Origin: a virus
Strand: one strand, 5' to 3'
Virus record (IMG/VR): IMGVR_UViG_3300046742_000121
Location: 1-37,154 of that record
Length of the DNA: 37,154 bases
Shown one piece after another: positions 1 through 10,645 of the stretch. Position 1 is the first letter of the stretch. The number at the start of each line of letters is the position of its first letter. The notes beneath the pieces are model-generated. The model did no database searches. It saw only the letters and a program-made list of their open reading frames with translations, and had not been told where the DNA came from. The translations under genes and the position numbers were made by a program.

Positions 1-2
1 CA

Positions 3-3000
3 CAAGGCGAACTACCCCCATTGTTGGTAGGTGATATTGTAATAAGCGATTTACTTGATGCTGACCTCAACGAGAAAGGTCAGTACGATAAAAGTAAGTT
101 TACAGGAATCAGAAGGAACAGGAAGACAGCAAGTGGTGAAGGAAATAAGTTACTACTTGTACTGACAAAGGTAAAAGAGGGAGGAGATAACTTACCTCTT
201 GGCTCAGTCAGAGTGTCAGAAGCTCGCGAAGGAGAGACAGGCAAGCGAGGTGAAGCAAAGAATAAAGTTTTAAAGATATGGAATAGCATCGGAACGCCAA
301 AGGCGGGTTGGCAGATGCTAAGAGGAGGTTCTGCAAGGTCTGGGGAGGTGCTAGATGGTTATCAAATAATTGGGACACTGACCACTCCACAGCAAGTTGC
401 GAACTATTCTGAAAACAAAATTGATGCATACTTCAAAACGCTACAGGACTTTCAAAGCACATCTGTATTTAAAGGCAGTCAGTTACATAATGAATACTCT
501 TCTGCTCGTAAAAAGCAGGACGGTGCATACTTGGAGGCAAAGCAAGCAGCAGAATGGATAGAGCAAAATAGAGAAACTGCTGTTACTAACTTTAAGAAGG
601 CACTCAAGAAGCTCCGCGTAGAAACAAATAATCAGGGAGGAATCAAGCTAGGCGACAGATTCTTGTCTGAGTTTGCTCCCGCATCAGAAAATTTCAGACA
701 ATTACTAGAGCAGAGCGGAGAGTACGACCAGCAAACTATTACAGATATTCTTGGTGCATTCCAAGGGGACATGGCAACCTATGCCAAGGCTGCTAATGCC
801 GCACAAAGGATGTTTAGTAAAACATTCACATACAATAAAAAGAAGTACAATTTACTCGAGGTTTTAGAGCGTGCATCTGACCCAACTGATAATACTCTGA
901 CTATGGACTCAGAGATTGCAAGGGCAGCGTTGAGGGCACTAGAAAGGATGACCACAATTAGTGATTCGGGTGGTAATTTCTTTGATGAAGTAACAGGTGC
1001 ATCCGGAGGAAACGACCAGGTAATAAGAGTCACAAGGCCATCCCTTCAAGGATTGGATGCGAAACTTATTACATTCGGGCAGTTCCAAGAGATGATTGCA
1101 TTTTTAACCAAAAGCTCTACTGGGGTGTATGAAGGCAGGCAGTTAGCGTTGGAGTTACAAAAACTAGCAGGTCTAGACTTAAAGAATCCCGATAAAGATA
1201 CATTGCTCGACATGGGATTGAGTACAAAAGCTACAGAGGAGGAGTTAAAAAATTCCGTGGAGGCTGAGCTAGATAATATTGTGCAAAAACTTTATTATGT
1301 AACATCAGTCAGAGACGCTAAACTTACTCAGAAGCGAGAAAGGTTTAGGAAGTCAGATGGCAAGGAGGCTGAGAGATTAGTCGACGATATTGAAGCAGGT
1401 AAGAACATAGCTAAACCATACACGGAAACTGTGTACGGCGAGAATAAGGTTAAGTTAAAGGTCGGGAGAACTGTAAAAAATAAGCCATGGAAGACTAAAG
1501 CAGAGAAGCAAAAGGTTATAGGTAAAATTCTCAAAAAGATAGAGAAGAAAGGGTATTCATCCCTCGATAAAACCGAGAAGACTATTGTAAGTAAAAGCAC
1601 TCGCATACTTAGGGATGTCCCCGCTGACCGGCTACAGCAAATAAAAGACCTGATAAAAAGTCACTTACCCCAATATCACCAGCAAGTAGAGTCGTTACGA
1701 GAGCAAAGCTACCAAGCAGGAGACCCTCCAACAATTGGTCACCATAGGAACATTGTAAGAAACAGGCTTGGTATAAAACAACTAGGGTTGCGAAAAGAAA
1801 AGCAGAGGAATCGAGGCAGAGAAGTTGAAGATGGATTGGTTACTGCCTTGCACGATGATTTCAAGAGGGACATATCAGACGCAATGACTTCTTCAGGGTT
1901 TTCCCCTGAGGACATAGACACATTCTTTGAAAGGGTTGAGTGGAAGATATCAGGCATTCGCGAGCCAAAGACTTTAGATAATGAAGTATATTTATCCAAA
2001 GACAGAACTAAGCGTGTGCGGGCTGATGGAAGCGATTTCCCAAGCGGTTACCTAGAGTCAAGGGAGGCTAAGGCACTTGAGAATTATGTGGAACGCATTT
2101 GGGAGCATATCGGGCAGAACTTGCCACAATACGGTATATCTTCAGACCAAGAGCAAATGTGGACCAACACGGTCGAAAGACTGAATGCAGTCTGGATACC
2201 AACTGAGTACAAGTTTGTTAATTATCCAAAGGCAAAAGATGTGCCAAAGCCTGTTGAGGATAAGTCTCCATCTGCCATGCAGAGGTTTCAGTTGCAAAGA
2301 ATGCTTAAGGATAACGAAGCCAAGATTCAGCGACTACAGAAGACAATACAAGACATTGAAAGGCAGAACCCTGCTTCGGGTGTAGTCAAGGTAGGTGGGA
2401 CTAATATGCGAAGGACACAAGCACTAGGTGAGAGGCAGAAGAGAATGGCCGACCTAGAAAAGCAAAATGAGTTTTTCCAATCCGAGCTAAAGAAGAATCC
2501 ACCAACCCAGCAAGAAATAGAACAGGCCCCAGAAAAGCTCGAGCCGGTTGTCGAGTATGTGGTGGAGAACAAACTTTTGCTATCCGAGTATGCTCAGCAA
2601 CTCAGGGAGTTCTTCACGACAGAAGGTGCGTATAACTTGCCTTACCTTGAAGACCAATCCTACTACACTCAGTTCAGCGAGAAGAAGTCGGATGAAGAGC
2701 AAATAGATGACCAACATGTGGCAAGATTGGACAAGCGTGTGCCATTCAGAAATATGTTTAGTCCTGTTACTGGACAGATAGAATTAGGTGCACCACTTGT
2801 TGTAGACGATAAGTCGTCTAAGCTCGCAGACAGGGTTGCCCGTCAGCAATTGGCAAACTCAGTGCGCTCAGGAGAAAATCCATTAGTGGCACAGGGAAGG
2901 GATAAAGAACTTGCTGACAACCGTATTGCTATAAGTACATTTATTGGGAAAGGGGATGTCACCAAACCATTCTCTGTTAAGTCAGCGATGTCTCGTGTCC

Positions 3001-6000
3001 TTGATATTCTAGCTGAAAATAATGATTTCAGGGAAGCAGAAGCATTAGGTCACAGTGCGAGAAAAGTGATGGGTAGCAAAATGCTACAGGGTGTTAATGT
3101 GCAATTCGTAGATTGGGAGGCATATTCGAGAATAGCGTCTGCTAATGAGAACGGATACTCAGCGGCAACTTATATTCCTCGGGATAAAACAATTTATGTA
3201 AGTGATGTATTTGGGGATATTGATGGCACACCAATGGAGAACCTGGTGGCCTCGATTGTACACGAGGGCATTCATGTTCCGACAAAAGCATTTCTCGATG
3301 TAGGCTATGCATACTATACTAATAATGCGAAAGCTATTGAGCTACTACCTGACCGTACTGCCGGAAAAGAAATGGGGCAGATGTTTGGAAAGCTCAACGA
3401 TGTCCTCTTGCCACTGCTTAGAAAAAAGGCAGGACCTGAGCATTTTTATGGATTATCATCAGTTGATGAGTTGTTGTCCGAGGTTGGAAGTGATGCCTCT
3501 TTGCGTGATTTTCTCCGTGGCGTAAAGCTGACAAAGGAAGACAGGAAAAGACTTGGCATACACAAGTCTGCCATAAGGACTGCGTTCGATTGGATAGTTG
3601 ACTTGCTTGCAAAGTTACTAGGTATAGGCAGTAACCAAAAGCCCGAGCTTTTGGAGTACACCGATAGGCAACTCAAAAAAGTTATAGAGCTTGCAGACGG
3701 ACTGAGCCTTATGGGTCGCGTTATACACGAAACGAACGTACGAGGAATAGATAGGCTTGATATATTCGCCTCTGTTAAAGCCACGAACTATGGAGACATG
3801 GAGAGAGGCAAGACAACATTTAAGTGGATAGATGGCACCACAAGATTCCATATTTCGGACCGACAAAAGAAAGTTGAGATAATAGACCCAAATACAGGCG
3901 AGTTTCGTCCTCTTAGGGAGATGGTGACGAAAGGCACATATGAGTTAAGTGAGGAAAAGAAGCTCGGCGAAATACTCAAGCACCCTGAGCTATTTCAAGC
4001 GTACCCACAACTAGAAAGCATTAGTGTAAAGCCAATTGACGAGAGCCAAGCGGGCGAGTGGGACAGTAAGACTAATACAATCGGGCTAAACCCAAAAACT
4101 GCAGATGTTTCCGTCTTAATACATGAAATACAACATGCAGTAGACACAATAGAGGGTTATGACTCAGGCACGAACACATTTATGGCAGATATGCTTTTTG
4201 AGTTAGTCACTGAATTGGTAAGACCGCCTATTGATTTTAAGGCAACTGCTGAAGGATTCAATGATTGGAAGGCTAAAACCGTACAGGGTTTAAGGGATTT
4301 ATCAAAACAAGCACAGGAACTTGCAAGGAGCAGGAATCTTGGTGTTTTGCCTGAAGCGCGAGATGACCAAAGTGGCAAGAAGTTGGGTAAAATAATAGCA
4401 CCACAATTTTCCATGTCATCTTTAATGGGGCAAATGCCATCTGCAGAGCTACATACAGTATTTCTAGTTGTAAGAATGTTCGATACATTTGCCGATGTAT
4501 TTGAGCAGTCTACTCTGCCAGACAATATTGACCCATTTATGTTGAGAGCTATTGGTTACTTCGACTACATGAAGTTCAAGGGTAAATCTTTGGGTAATGT
4601 TATATACAGATATAACTTCGGGGAGATAACCGCACGCACACAACAAAAATTAGTCAAAGGAGCTGACCCAACTGCACTAATCGGTGATGCTGGTGTAGGT
4701 GTTATTGAGGCAATGGCACCTGGTCCTGGTAAAGCTTCGATTGCAAGTGACGGAAGTGGCTACTCAGATAAGTCCAAGCTTGTAGATTTAATTACAGCGA
4801 AGAAATTTGGTGATTCTTGGGGGGTGCCAAGTAAAAAGCACTTAAGCAAACTAAGGCAATCACTTGTCGAAGTCGAAGGGCCAGTTGATGCATTAACTAC
4901 TTACAAGGACGGATTCGATACCCTAGGTAAAGCACTTAAAAGATTAGAAAATTATGCCGAACAGAAATCTAGCAGTTCAAGCATCGCTAGGCCACGCCCA
5001 GATGACGGGGCAAGGGTATACCATGAGGCACAGTCAATTGGACTAAATGAACTAATCGCAGGAATGACTTCTGCCTACAGAGAGGCACAGCAGTATCTGC
5101 CTTCTGACATGAACCTTAATGGATTCATAGAAGAGTACGGCAAGTTGGATTTAGGGTGGGGCCGTAAAAAGGTAGGAGATGCAGTCAAAGCTCAGGACAA
5201 GAATTTATCTCCATATGGATTAAAGAGCGGAATGATAAGACTGACAGATGTTGGTCGTAATAGTGTCGCAAAAAACTTTGGTGCGCGGGCTGCTGTTGCT
5301 TTTATCGAGGCAACTAGACTAAGTGCTAGAAACGAAATCTCGACCTTGGTAGACCTGATTGAACAAGCTGAGAAGAAGTCCAAAAGCATTAAGGTTTTAT
5401 TCAAGGCACTAGAGGACAATCGCTTAGCCGCCAATGAAGACTTGGTCGATGCATTTAAACAGAAGCTAGTAAATATTTCAGAGCAAAGGCTTGAGAAATA
5501 CTTGGAGTATCTACCAAATGAGATTCTGAATCAAGATGACCTCAATATGCTTCAGAAAATATCCAAGGATGAGATACTTGGAGCACTAGAAGCAATCATT
5601 GAGGCAGATGGTTCGGTGGAGAATTTAGGCAAAGAAGAGATGAATGATGCCCTTCGAGATATGAACCTGCGGTGGTTCTCAGGAAGTTCTACTCAAGCCT
5701 CTCTTGCTAGGGTTGCCCTCATGGAGACGATAAGAAGCAGTAAGGATATAATATCCCTCATGAGGATGTCACGGAATAAGTTGGGTGACGACCAGATAGA
5801 GTTCTTTAATGCAGTCAAGGATATGCTTAGCCAAGCAACTGTTGAAGGTGTAGAGTCAGTATCTTTGAAAGCTCCCCAACGAGTTGCTACTAAATTCAAA
5901 GAGCTAAAAGAAGCAAGAATCCAGCAATTAGAGATGGAAGAAATAAGACCCGTCTATAATAAAAAGCTAGAGGCTTTAAGGACTCTCGATGACATGCTTA

Positions 6001-9000
6001 AGCTGCGCTCTGATAAGTATCGGTTCGCCTTAGGTGAGCTTGAGAACTTTGACATAAGGGACGGAGTAAAGATAAAAGCAATCATGACGGATGATTCCGG
6101 CAGAGAGTATGTCGGTTCATATGAAGTTAAATTTAAAAATGGTGAAATCGAGAACAGAAAAGAGTTCATCAAGGTAAACAGGAAGACGCTAGAATTTCTC
6201 AGGAATAACAAGGAGACATATCAAACGGAACCATGGTACGACCTTATGAGGGAGCAAGCCGAAGCAGCACTCGCTTTGCCTGTGACTCAGCAATGGTCTG
6301 CAGTTAGGCGTTCCGCATGGATGGCAGGACTAGAAAGTGTTAACCAAAGGTTCTCACGACTAGGATACGAGGGTAAAAAGCTTGCAGGAATGACTGCAAG
6401 AACGGTGGCTTTATATCGTGACTTAATATCCAAGGCACAGTTCCACGCAAAAGAGTTCAATCGTGCATACGAAAATGTTCTTTCTGCATTGGATGTTGAT
6501 GGTCAAACATTTTACACTGGCATGTACCAGGAGATATTCTGGTGGTTTGATAATAATCCTCAGTATGCAGGCAATGAAGACTTAGCATTTTCTGAAATGT
6601 GGAAAGCGGTAAGGAAAAAAGCAAACTTACCTGACCGCTCTTCATTAGATGACAAGGCAAGAAGAGCAGTTCGCACCTTGGTTGAAAAAGTTATTGCCGC
6701 CCGAGACTACGAGGCACGCACGAATCGTGACCTTGGTAATCGTATCAAGGATGACGAGGTAAAGGTTCAGTCATATCTTGATGGCGAGAAAATGGTAGAC
6801 TTCTACAGAATGCCATTAGATATGGGTTACGCAACCATACCAAGGGCTGTCAACGACTCTAAGGTTCTATCGTTAGTGGAGTACATGACTCACGAAGATA
6901 GGGGTGAGTACCGATGGGACGGTTCTGCAGGATCGATGCCCGTAGACGAAATGATTCGCGCTCTACAAAGACAGGGCGAAAGGGAGGAGATAGGTAATGA
7001 ACTAACTAAACTCTTCAGCGAAGAAGTAGTAATTAGATTCATGGAGCCTTTTATTAATGCAGGAAGCAGGAAGAGTCAGTTCTATGGCCCTGCAGATGCA
7101 GATGGATGGGGTGCCGAACTAAGTAATGAATTTGTAGCGTCCCAATGGGAGGCATCAGGCAGGAAGTTAGTGCCATTTCTTGATAGACTCTACAATAGCC
7201 TGTCGACTACCGCAGAGCGTGGGGATGATAAAAAGCGGGGCGACTGGTATGTATCTTTTTACTCACAAATGCACGCCCGATTTAGGGAACTCAATAGAAC
7301 TGCCCGACACATAAACTCAAAGGCAGAGGGAGAGACAAGGGAGTCGGAAGCAATGAAGCACACTCCTCGTTCGCTTGATGGCAGGCAAGTAGAAGCAAGG
7401 TTGCCCAAAGAGTTTTTCCTCTACGACATGTATGATGAGACAAGCACTAGCATTCGGATGGCAATGTTTGCAGGTGCATCCGTATTCGGCCGGGACGGAA
7501 CAAAGGCAACAGAAGCATTTGCCGAAGGCAGGAAGTCATTAAGGAAATCCTTCGACCTCCTAGCGTCTGTTATATCAACTGTTACTGGACAACCGCCAAG
7601 TAAACCTGAGGGCAGTTACCCAAATGCTATTAAAAGAAAAGCATACGCCGAGCTTAAGCGACTTGGGCATAGTAACCCAGCAGAGAAGTTTAAGAAAATA
7701 CACAATGAAGCTGTGGCGTACGGAGAACTTCGCACGACTTTTCAGCATCTGCGTAAATATTATGGCAGTAACAATGAGGCTGGACCATACAAGGATGCTC
7801 GCTTTTTGCTCGAGCTACTTGGAACGCAATCTCTTGCAGTGCTAAACAATCCTAAGTCTTCATTCATGCAAGGCATGTCCTTGTTTGAGTTTCCATTGGC
7901 ATTCCGCGGAGCAAACAAAATGGCACTCAAGGGTACGGCGAAAGCATTAGGCAACTTCGTGAACCAAACATTTGGTGGAATGGCAGAAGCGATGGGCATA
8001 CAAATGGACAGGGTTGGTAATCATGCCGCCAATCTTAATAGCACACATTTTCGTATCGAGGAGATGGCGCTTCCATTGCGTGACTATATTACGCAAGTAG
8101 GTTCAGGCGGAGAGTTGACAGACAAAACAAACATGAAGCGATACCTCCGTATCCTTCAGGATATTTCCACCCACCATAAAGCAAGAGGGACAAGAGCACC
8201 CATTGATTTGTCCACCCTTGTTACTGGAATCTTTCCTTATGTAAATAATGTGGTCAACCACTCGGTAGGTGTTGGTGCAATGTATGTTTACCAGGACTTA
8301 GTCCTTAAGGTTGCTAAGCACATAGAGAACAACGGACTGACTGACGCAGAGTTTACTGAGATAACTGCGGAAGATATGGGGTTAGGTCAGAGCTCAATGG
8401 AGTGGATTGTTGGAGAGAAAGATGGATATACAAATGCAAACAACATGCTTATTGAAGCAGGTGCTCCATCAATTACGCGACTTGCTTACGATTATATCGA
8501 CCGCAAAGCAAGTAACCCAAAGGCCGAGGTCATTAAGTACGACACTGGTCTTTTGATAAACCAAGTAGCCATGAACAATATGGCTGGTGAAGGATTTAAT
8601 TCCAAGCCTGCCTGGTTGTACACGAATCCAATAATGAAGTACTTTGCTTTCTTCTTGGGTTGGCCGTTGGGTAAAGTAGCTAGGGATAACAGATTTATAT
8701 TCCGAGGGGATACAGATTCAGTAAATACATATGCAGCGTTCATTAAGTATCTGGGTTTGATGTCAGCGATTTATCTTCCTGTTGGTTTATCTTTCGCCTT
8801 TATGATTGATTGGTATGACGAGGAAGTGTTGGGCAAACCTAACAATCTCCCGCCAATCACACCATGGGCTGCTATTCCTGTAGTGGGTCCATTCGTCGCT
8901 GCCTCTGATAAGAACTTTTCTTTGTACGGACTAACTTCACGAATGGCAAAAGCGGGTACTCCATACGGAATGGGTTTTGACCTCATGAACTCAATCATGG

Positions 9001-9704
9001 CAAAGGGTGACCCATATAGTGCTGCAAGAGAGTTTAGCTTGGATAGTAGAATATTTGCCTTTTCTATTTTCAAAAACATCTACGACGCCATGGGCAACTG
9101 GATGCATCAGGGTGAGTTTGATTGGGGCAATGTAGGCAGACCTTTAGTTTACGCAATGGGTGGTAATTCCATCATACAGATGACAGATGCTACGAATCAG
9201 TTTTTCCAATTCGACAATGAAGAGGCTAGGGTAGCAGACTATATAGGTGTAAGGAATTATATTAAATCAACTGCCTATCTCATGGGGATGGAACTTAGAG
9301 CACCCGGCAAAGGGTATAGTAGACCAAGTCCAGTATCAGTAAATGTAAAGCAAATGGAACGAGCTGCTTATGCGGGCGATGCACAAGATTTCGCCAAGCA
9401 GTACGCAGAAGCAATTGAAGCCGCTCGAGAAGAAATCGAGCGTACTGGAAGAACGGAAACACCCGAGCAGATAGTCAGGTCTAGGTTTGCTCAGCGCGGT
9501 TTACGGACAGGAGTAACACGGGGCAAAATACCTGACAATGACTGGATGGCCCTGCTCCAAATATTGCCTGAAGATATTAGGGAAAAGGTGCAGCGCTATG
9601 AGGCGAACCATAAATACTTTCTTGATGAAATTAGTATAAGAAGAAAGAACCCATACTCCCTGAATCAAATGAGGGCTCTTATGGCGAACGGAATGATGCC
9701 ATGA
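3..9704 (+). CDS. Giant phage polyvalent / internal virion protein, 5'-truncated
   Basis: The reading frame is open to the left edge (codons before the TTG at 21 read QGELPP), so the N-terminus lies outside the window and at least 3,230 residues are visible. Two zinc-metallopeptidase motifs are seen: HEGIH at nt 3261-3275 and HEIQH at nt 4122-4136, the latter followed by AVDTIEG, a pattern typical of large polyvalent phage proteins. A hydrophobic segment around nt 8745-8810 (IYLPVGLSFAFMI) is followed by DWYDEE, like the C-terminal membrane region of ejected polyvalent proteins. Much of the rest is charged and helical. Known family role: packaged multi-domain proteins injected with the DNA. 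Inference: a late virion protein that processes or protects DNA or proteins at entry. The stop overlaps the next start (ATGA). Phage gene: sure. Exact role: not. Confidence 0.85.
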   Translation, partial: QGELPPLLVGDIVISDLLDADLNEKGQYDKSKFTGIRRNRKTASGEGNKLLLVLTKVKEGGDNLPLGSVRVSEAREGETGKRGEAKNKVLKIWNSIGTPKAGWQMLRGGSARSGEVLDGYQIIGTLTTPQQVANYSENKIDAYFKTLQDFQSTSVFKGSQLHNEYSSARKKQDGAYLEAKQAAEWIEQNRETAVTNFKKALKKLRVETNNQGGIKLGDRFLSEFAPASENFRQLLEQSGEYDQQTITDILGAFQGDMATYAKAANAAQRMFSKTFTYNKKKYNLLEVLERASDPTDNTLTMDSEIARAALRALERMTTISDSGGNFFDEVTGASGGNDQVIRVTRPSLQGLDAKLITFGQFQEMIAFLTKSSTGVYEGRQLALELQKLAGLDLKNPDKDTLLDMGLSTKATEEELKNSVEAELDNIVQKLYYVTSVRDAKLTQKRERFRKSDGKEAERLVDDIEAGKNIAKPYTETVYGENKVKLKVGRTVKNKPWKTKAEKQKVIGKILKKIEKKGYSSLDKTEKTIVSKSTRILRDVPADRLQQIKDLIKSHLPQYHQQVESLREQSYQAGDPPTIGHHRNIVRNRLGIKQLGLRKEKQRNRGREVEDGLVTALHDDFKRDISDAMTSSGFSPEDIDTFFERVEWKISGIREPKTLDNEVYLSKDRTKRVRADGSDFPSGYLESREAKALENYVERIWEHIGQNLPQYGISSDQEQMWTNTVERLNAVWIPTEYKFVNYPKAKDVPKPVEDKSPSAMQRFQLQRMLKDNEAKIQRLQKTIQDIERQNPASGVVKVGGTNMRRTQALGERQKRMADLEKQNEFFQSELKKNPPTQQEIEQAPEKLEPVVEYVVENKLLLSEYAQQLREFFTTEGAYNLPYLEDQSYYTQFSEKKSDEEQIDDQHVARLDKRVPFRNMFSPVTGQIELGAPLVVDDKSSKLADRVARQQLANSVRSGENPLVAQGRDKELADNRIAISTFIGKGDVTKPFSVKSAMSRVLDILAENNDFREAEALGHSARKVMGSKMLQGVNVQFVDWEAYSRIASANENGYSAATYIPRDKTIYVSDVFGDIDGTPMENLVASIVHEGIHVPTKAFLDVGYAYYTNNAKAIELLPDRTAGKEMGQMFGKLNDVLLPLLRKKAGPEHFYGLSSVDELLSEVGSDASLRDFLRGVKLTKEDRKRLGIHKSAIRTAFDWIVDLLAKLLGIGSNQKPELLEYTDRQLKKVIELADGLSLMGRVIHETNVRGIDRLDIFASVKATNYGDMERGKTTFKWIDGTTRFHISDRQKKVEIIDPNTGEFRPLREMVTKGTYELSEEKKLGEILKHPELFQAYPQLESISVKPIDESQAGEWDSKTNTIGLNPKTADVSVLIHEIQHAVDTIEGYDSGTNTFMADMLFELVTELVRPPIDFKATAEGFNDWKAKTVQGLRDLSKQAQELARSRNLGVLPEARDDQSGKKLGKIIAPQFSMSSLMGQMPSAELHTVFLVVRMFDTFADVFEQSTLPDNIDPFMLRAIGYFDYMKFKGKSLGNVIYRYNFGEITARTQQKLVKGADPTALIGDAGVGVIEAMAPGPGKASIASDGSGYSDKSKLVDLITAKKFGDSWGVPSKKHLSKLRQSLVEVEGPVDALTTYKDGFDTLGKALKRLENYAEQKSSSSSIARPRPDDGARVYHEAQSIGLNELIAGMTSAYREAQQYLPSDMNLNGFIEEYGKLDLGWGRKKVGDAVKAQDKNLSPYGLKSGMIRLTDVGRNSVAKNFGARAAVAFIEATRLSARNEISTLVDLIEQAEKKSKSIKVLFKALEDNRLAANEDLVDAFKQKLVNISEQRLEKYLEYLPNEILNQDDLNMLQKISKDEILGALEAIIEADGSVENLGKEEMNDALRDMNLRWFSGSSTQASLARVALMETIRSSKDIISLMRMSRNKLGDDQIEFFNAVKDMLSQATVEGVESVSLKAPQRVATKFKELKEARIQQLEMEEIRPVYNKKLEALRTLDDMLKLRSDKYRFALGELENFDIRDGVKIKAIMTDDSGREYVGSYEVKFKNGEIENRKEFIKVNRKTLEFLRNNKETYQTEPWYDLMREQAEAALALPVTQQWSAVRRSAWMAGLESVNQRFSRLGYEGKKLAGMTARTVALYRDLISKAQFHAKEFNRAYENVLSALDVDGQTFYTGMYQEIFWWFDNNPQYAGNEDLAFSEMWKAVRKKANLPDRSSLDDKARRAVRTLVEKVIAARDYEARTNRDLGNRIKDDEVKVQSYLDGEKMVDFYRMPLDMGYATIPRAVNDSKVLSLVEYMTHEDRGEYRWDGSAGSMPVDEMIRALQRQGEREEIGNELTKLFSEEVVIRFMEPFINAGSRKSQFYGPADADGWGAELSNEFVASQWEASGRKLVPFLDRLYNSLSTTAERGDDKKRGDWYVSFYSQMHARFRELNRTARHINSKAEGETRESEAMKHTPRSLDGRQVEARLPKEFFLYDMYDETSTSIRMAMFAGASVFGRDGTKATEAFAEGRKSLRKSFDLLASVISTVTGQPPSKPEGSYPNAIKRKAYAELKRLGHSNPAEKFKKIHNEAVAYGELRTTFQHLRKYYGSNNEAGPYKDARFLLELLGTQSLAVLNNPKSSFMQGMSLFEFPLAFRGANKMALKGTAKALGNFVNQTFGGMAEAMGIQMDRVGNHAANLNSTHFRIEEMALPLRDYITQVGSGGELTDKTNMKRYLRILQDISTHHKARGTRAPIDLSTLVTGIFPYVNNVVNHSVGVGAMYVYQDLVLKVAKHIENNGLTDAEFTEITAEDMGLGQSSMEWIVGEKDGYTNANNMLIEAGAPSITRLAYDYIDRKASNPKAEVIKYDTGLLINQVAMNNMAGEGFNSKPAWLYTNPIMKYFAFFLGWPLGKVARDNRFIFRGDTDSVNTYAAFIKYLGLMSAIYLPVGLSFAFMIDWYDEEVLGKPNNLPPITPWAAIPVVGPFVAASDKNFSLYGLTSRMAKAGTPYGMGFDLMNSIMAKGDPYSAAREFSLDSRIFAFSIFKNIYDAMGNWMHQGEFDWGNVGRPLVYAMGGNSIIQMTDATNQFFQFDNEEARVADYIGVRNYIKSTAYLMGMELRAPGKGYSRPSPVSVNVKQMERAAYAGDAQDFAKQYAEAIEAAREEIERTGRTETPEQIVRSRFAQRGLRTGVTRGKIPDNDWMALLQILPEDIREKVQRYEANHKYFLDEISIRRKNPYSLNQMRALMANGMMP

Positions 9705-10117
9705 GTCACAACAAGAAACTGGGCACGGTATACGAGGTGGCATTCAAACTAGAGGCATTAAATCATGGACTCGATGTATGTCCGGCCGAGGGAGACTACC
9801 TGCCTTATGACCTTATCGTAGACAACAAGAAACGACTATACCGCGTTCAGGTGAAAGGCACAGGTGCAAAACAACCTGGTAAAAAGTGTGAGTATCAAGT
9901 CACTACCGCAATGGGCGCAAAGACATCACAGAAGAATAGATATGCCGAAAACGCATACGACATTCTTGCGTGTTGCGTAGATACGGGAAATGCTAGGATA
10001 TGGTATCTGATTCCCAAGGTAGAGATAGGTACAAGATTGAGTATAAAGTTGTTCCCAAACCCTACAAGTAAAGGGCAGTGGGAGAAATATAGGCACGGAT
10101 GGGATTTAATTTGCTAG
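9701..10117 (+). CDS. PD-(D/E)XK endonuclease-like protein
   Basis: A 138-aa protein whose ATG overlaps the stop of the giant gene (ATGA), so it is translationally coupled to it. The N-terminal third carries the PD-(D/E)XK signature in order: a conserved Glu in GTVYEVAF, an Asp in LPYDLIV, and QVKGTG supplying the catalytic Gln-x-Lys. The spacing fits the small PD-(D/E)XK family that includes group I intron endonucleases and phage resolvase-like nucleases. The C-terminal part (ARIWYLIPK, then GWDLIC) continues the core. Possible jobs are a resolvase, a homing-type enzyme or a DNA-trimming nuclease near packaging. The fold call is fairly sure, the substrate unknown. Confidence 0.7.
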   Translation: MSHNKKLGTVYEVAFKLEALNHGLDVCPAEGDYLPYDLIVDNKKRLYRVQVKGTGAKQPGKKCEYQVTTAMGAKTSQKNRYAENAYDILACCVDTGNARIWYLIPKVEIGTRLSIKLFPNPTSKGQWEKYRHGWDLIC

Positions 10118-10147
10118 TTGTTACTGCATAAAATAAGTTACTATAAT
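10118..10147 (+). promoter_or_regulatory. Putative sigma70 promoter before the small basic-protein cassette
   Basis: TTGTTA at 10118-10123 is separated by 18 bases from a perfect TATAAT at 10142-10147. It sits directly after the stop of the nuclease gene, at the only real gap in this + strand array. Initiation would fall near 10154. That could drive the genes from 10258 onward, but not the ORF whose ATG overlaps the -10 box. Confidence 0.45.
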
Positions 10148-10265
10148 GCACATTCATGTACTGTCATATGAAGGTTTTGAGATTACAATTATTAGTCCGT
10201 ACGACACTGTCGATTGGAACGAAATTATTAACGATTTTATTGGGGAGGTTGCGACAAGTGGGTAA
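10146..10265 (+). CDS. Possible 39-aa small protein
   Basis: An ATG at 10146 opens a 39-codon frame (MHIHVLSYEG... to ...GEVATSG) ending 8 bases into the next gene, in the overlapping style used throughout this genome. The product is acidic and hydrophobic, unlike its Lys-rich neighbours. Against it: the ATG lies inside a good -10 box, so it could only be read from transcripts starting upstream. No homolog is recognised. Confidence 0.35.
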   Translation: MHIHVLSYEGFEITIISPYDTVDWNEIINDFIGEVATSG

Positions 10266-10527
10266 AAAAGGAGTATACAGTAAGTCTGCTAAACCACGGA
10301 GTAAGTACCAAAGAAAGTACAATTCCACACCTGAGCAGAACAAGAGAAGGTCAAACCGAAACAAGGCTAGGCGGGCGAAGAAATGCCCTGCGGGAAAGGA
10401 TGTCCACCACAAGGATGGCAATCCAATGAATAACAAGAAGTCTAACTTAACTTGTCAGTCCCCAAGCAAGAATAGGTCTAACAACAAAAGGAAGAAAAGT
10501 GGCACGAAAAGCAAAGTCCAAAAGTAA
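10258..10527 (+). CDS. Small Lys-rich HNH-like protein
   Basis: The GTG at 10258 is preferred over an upstream ATG because GGGGAGG lies 9 bases before it and the upstream in-frame stretch (LLVRTTLSIG...) is unlike the rest. The 89-aa product is strongly basic. It contains VHHKDGNPMNNKKSNL, which matches the His-His-x-D-G-N-x-x-N-N core of HNH/HNH-like phage proteins. The upstream Cys pair that binds zinc in many HNH enzymes is not obvious (one Cys in KKCPAG, one in LTCQSP), so it may be a nuclease or an inactive DNA-binding relative. It is the first of a run of basic proteins that could package or condense DNA (inference). Confidence 0.65.
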   Translation: MGKKGVYSKSAKPRSKYQRKYNSTPEQNKRRSNRNKARRAKKCPAGKDVHHKDGNPMNNKKSNLTCQSPSKNRSNNKRKKSGTKSKVQK

Positions 10528-10645
10528 ATCCAAGAAGGATGCTTGTTATCATAAAGTAAAGAGAAGCTACAAAGTATTTCCCTCTGCTTATGCTAGTGGG
10601 GCGATTGCTAAATGTAGAAAGAAAAGGGGCGGCAAGAAGAAATGA
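10499..10645 (+). CDS. 48-aa conserved-type basic phage protein
   Basis: A GTG start at 10499, five bases after an AAGGAAG ribosome-binding site and overlapping the previous gene, gives a 48-aa Lys-rich protein. Its core, DACYHKVKRSYKVFPSAY followed by ASGAIAKCRK, is a pattern I recognise from many aquatic phage genomes, where it lies beside other tiny basic proteins. The function is unknown. The two Cys and one His could bind metal. Confidence 0.7.
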   Translation: MARKAKSKSKSKKDACYHKVKRSYKVFPSAYASGAIAKCRKKRGGKKK

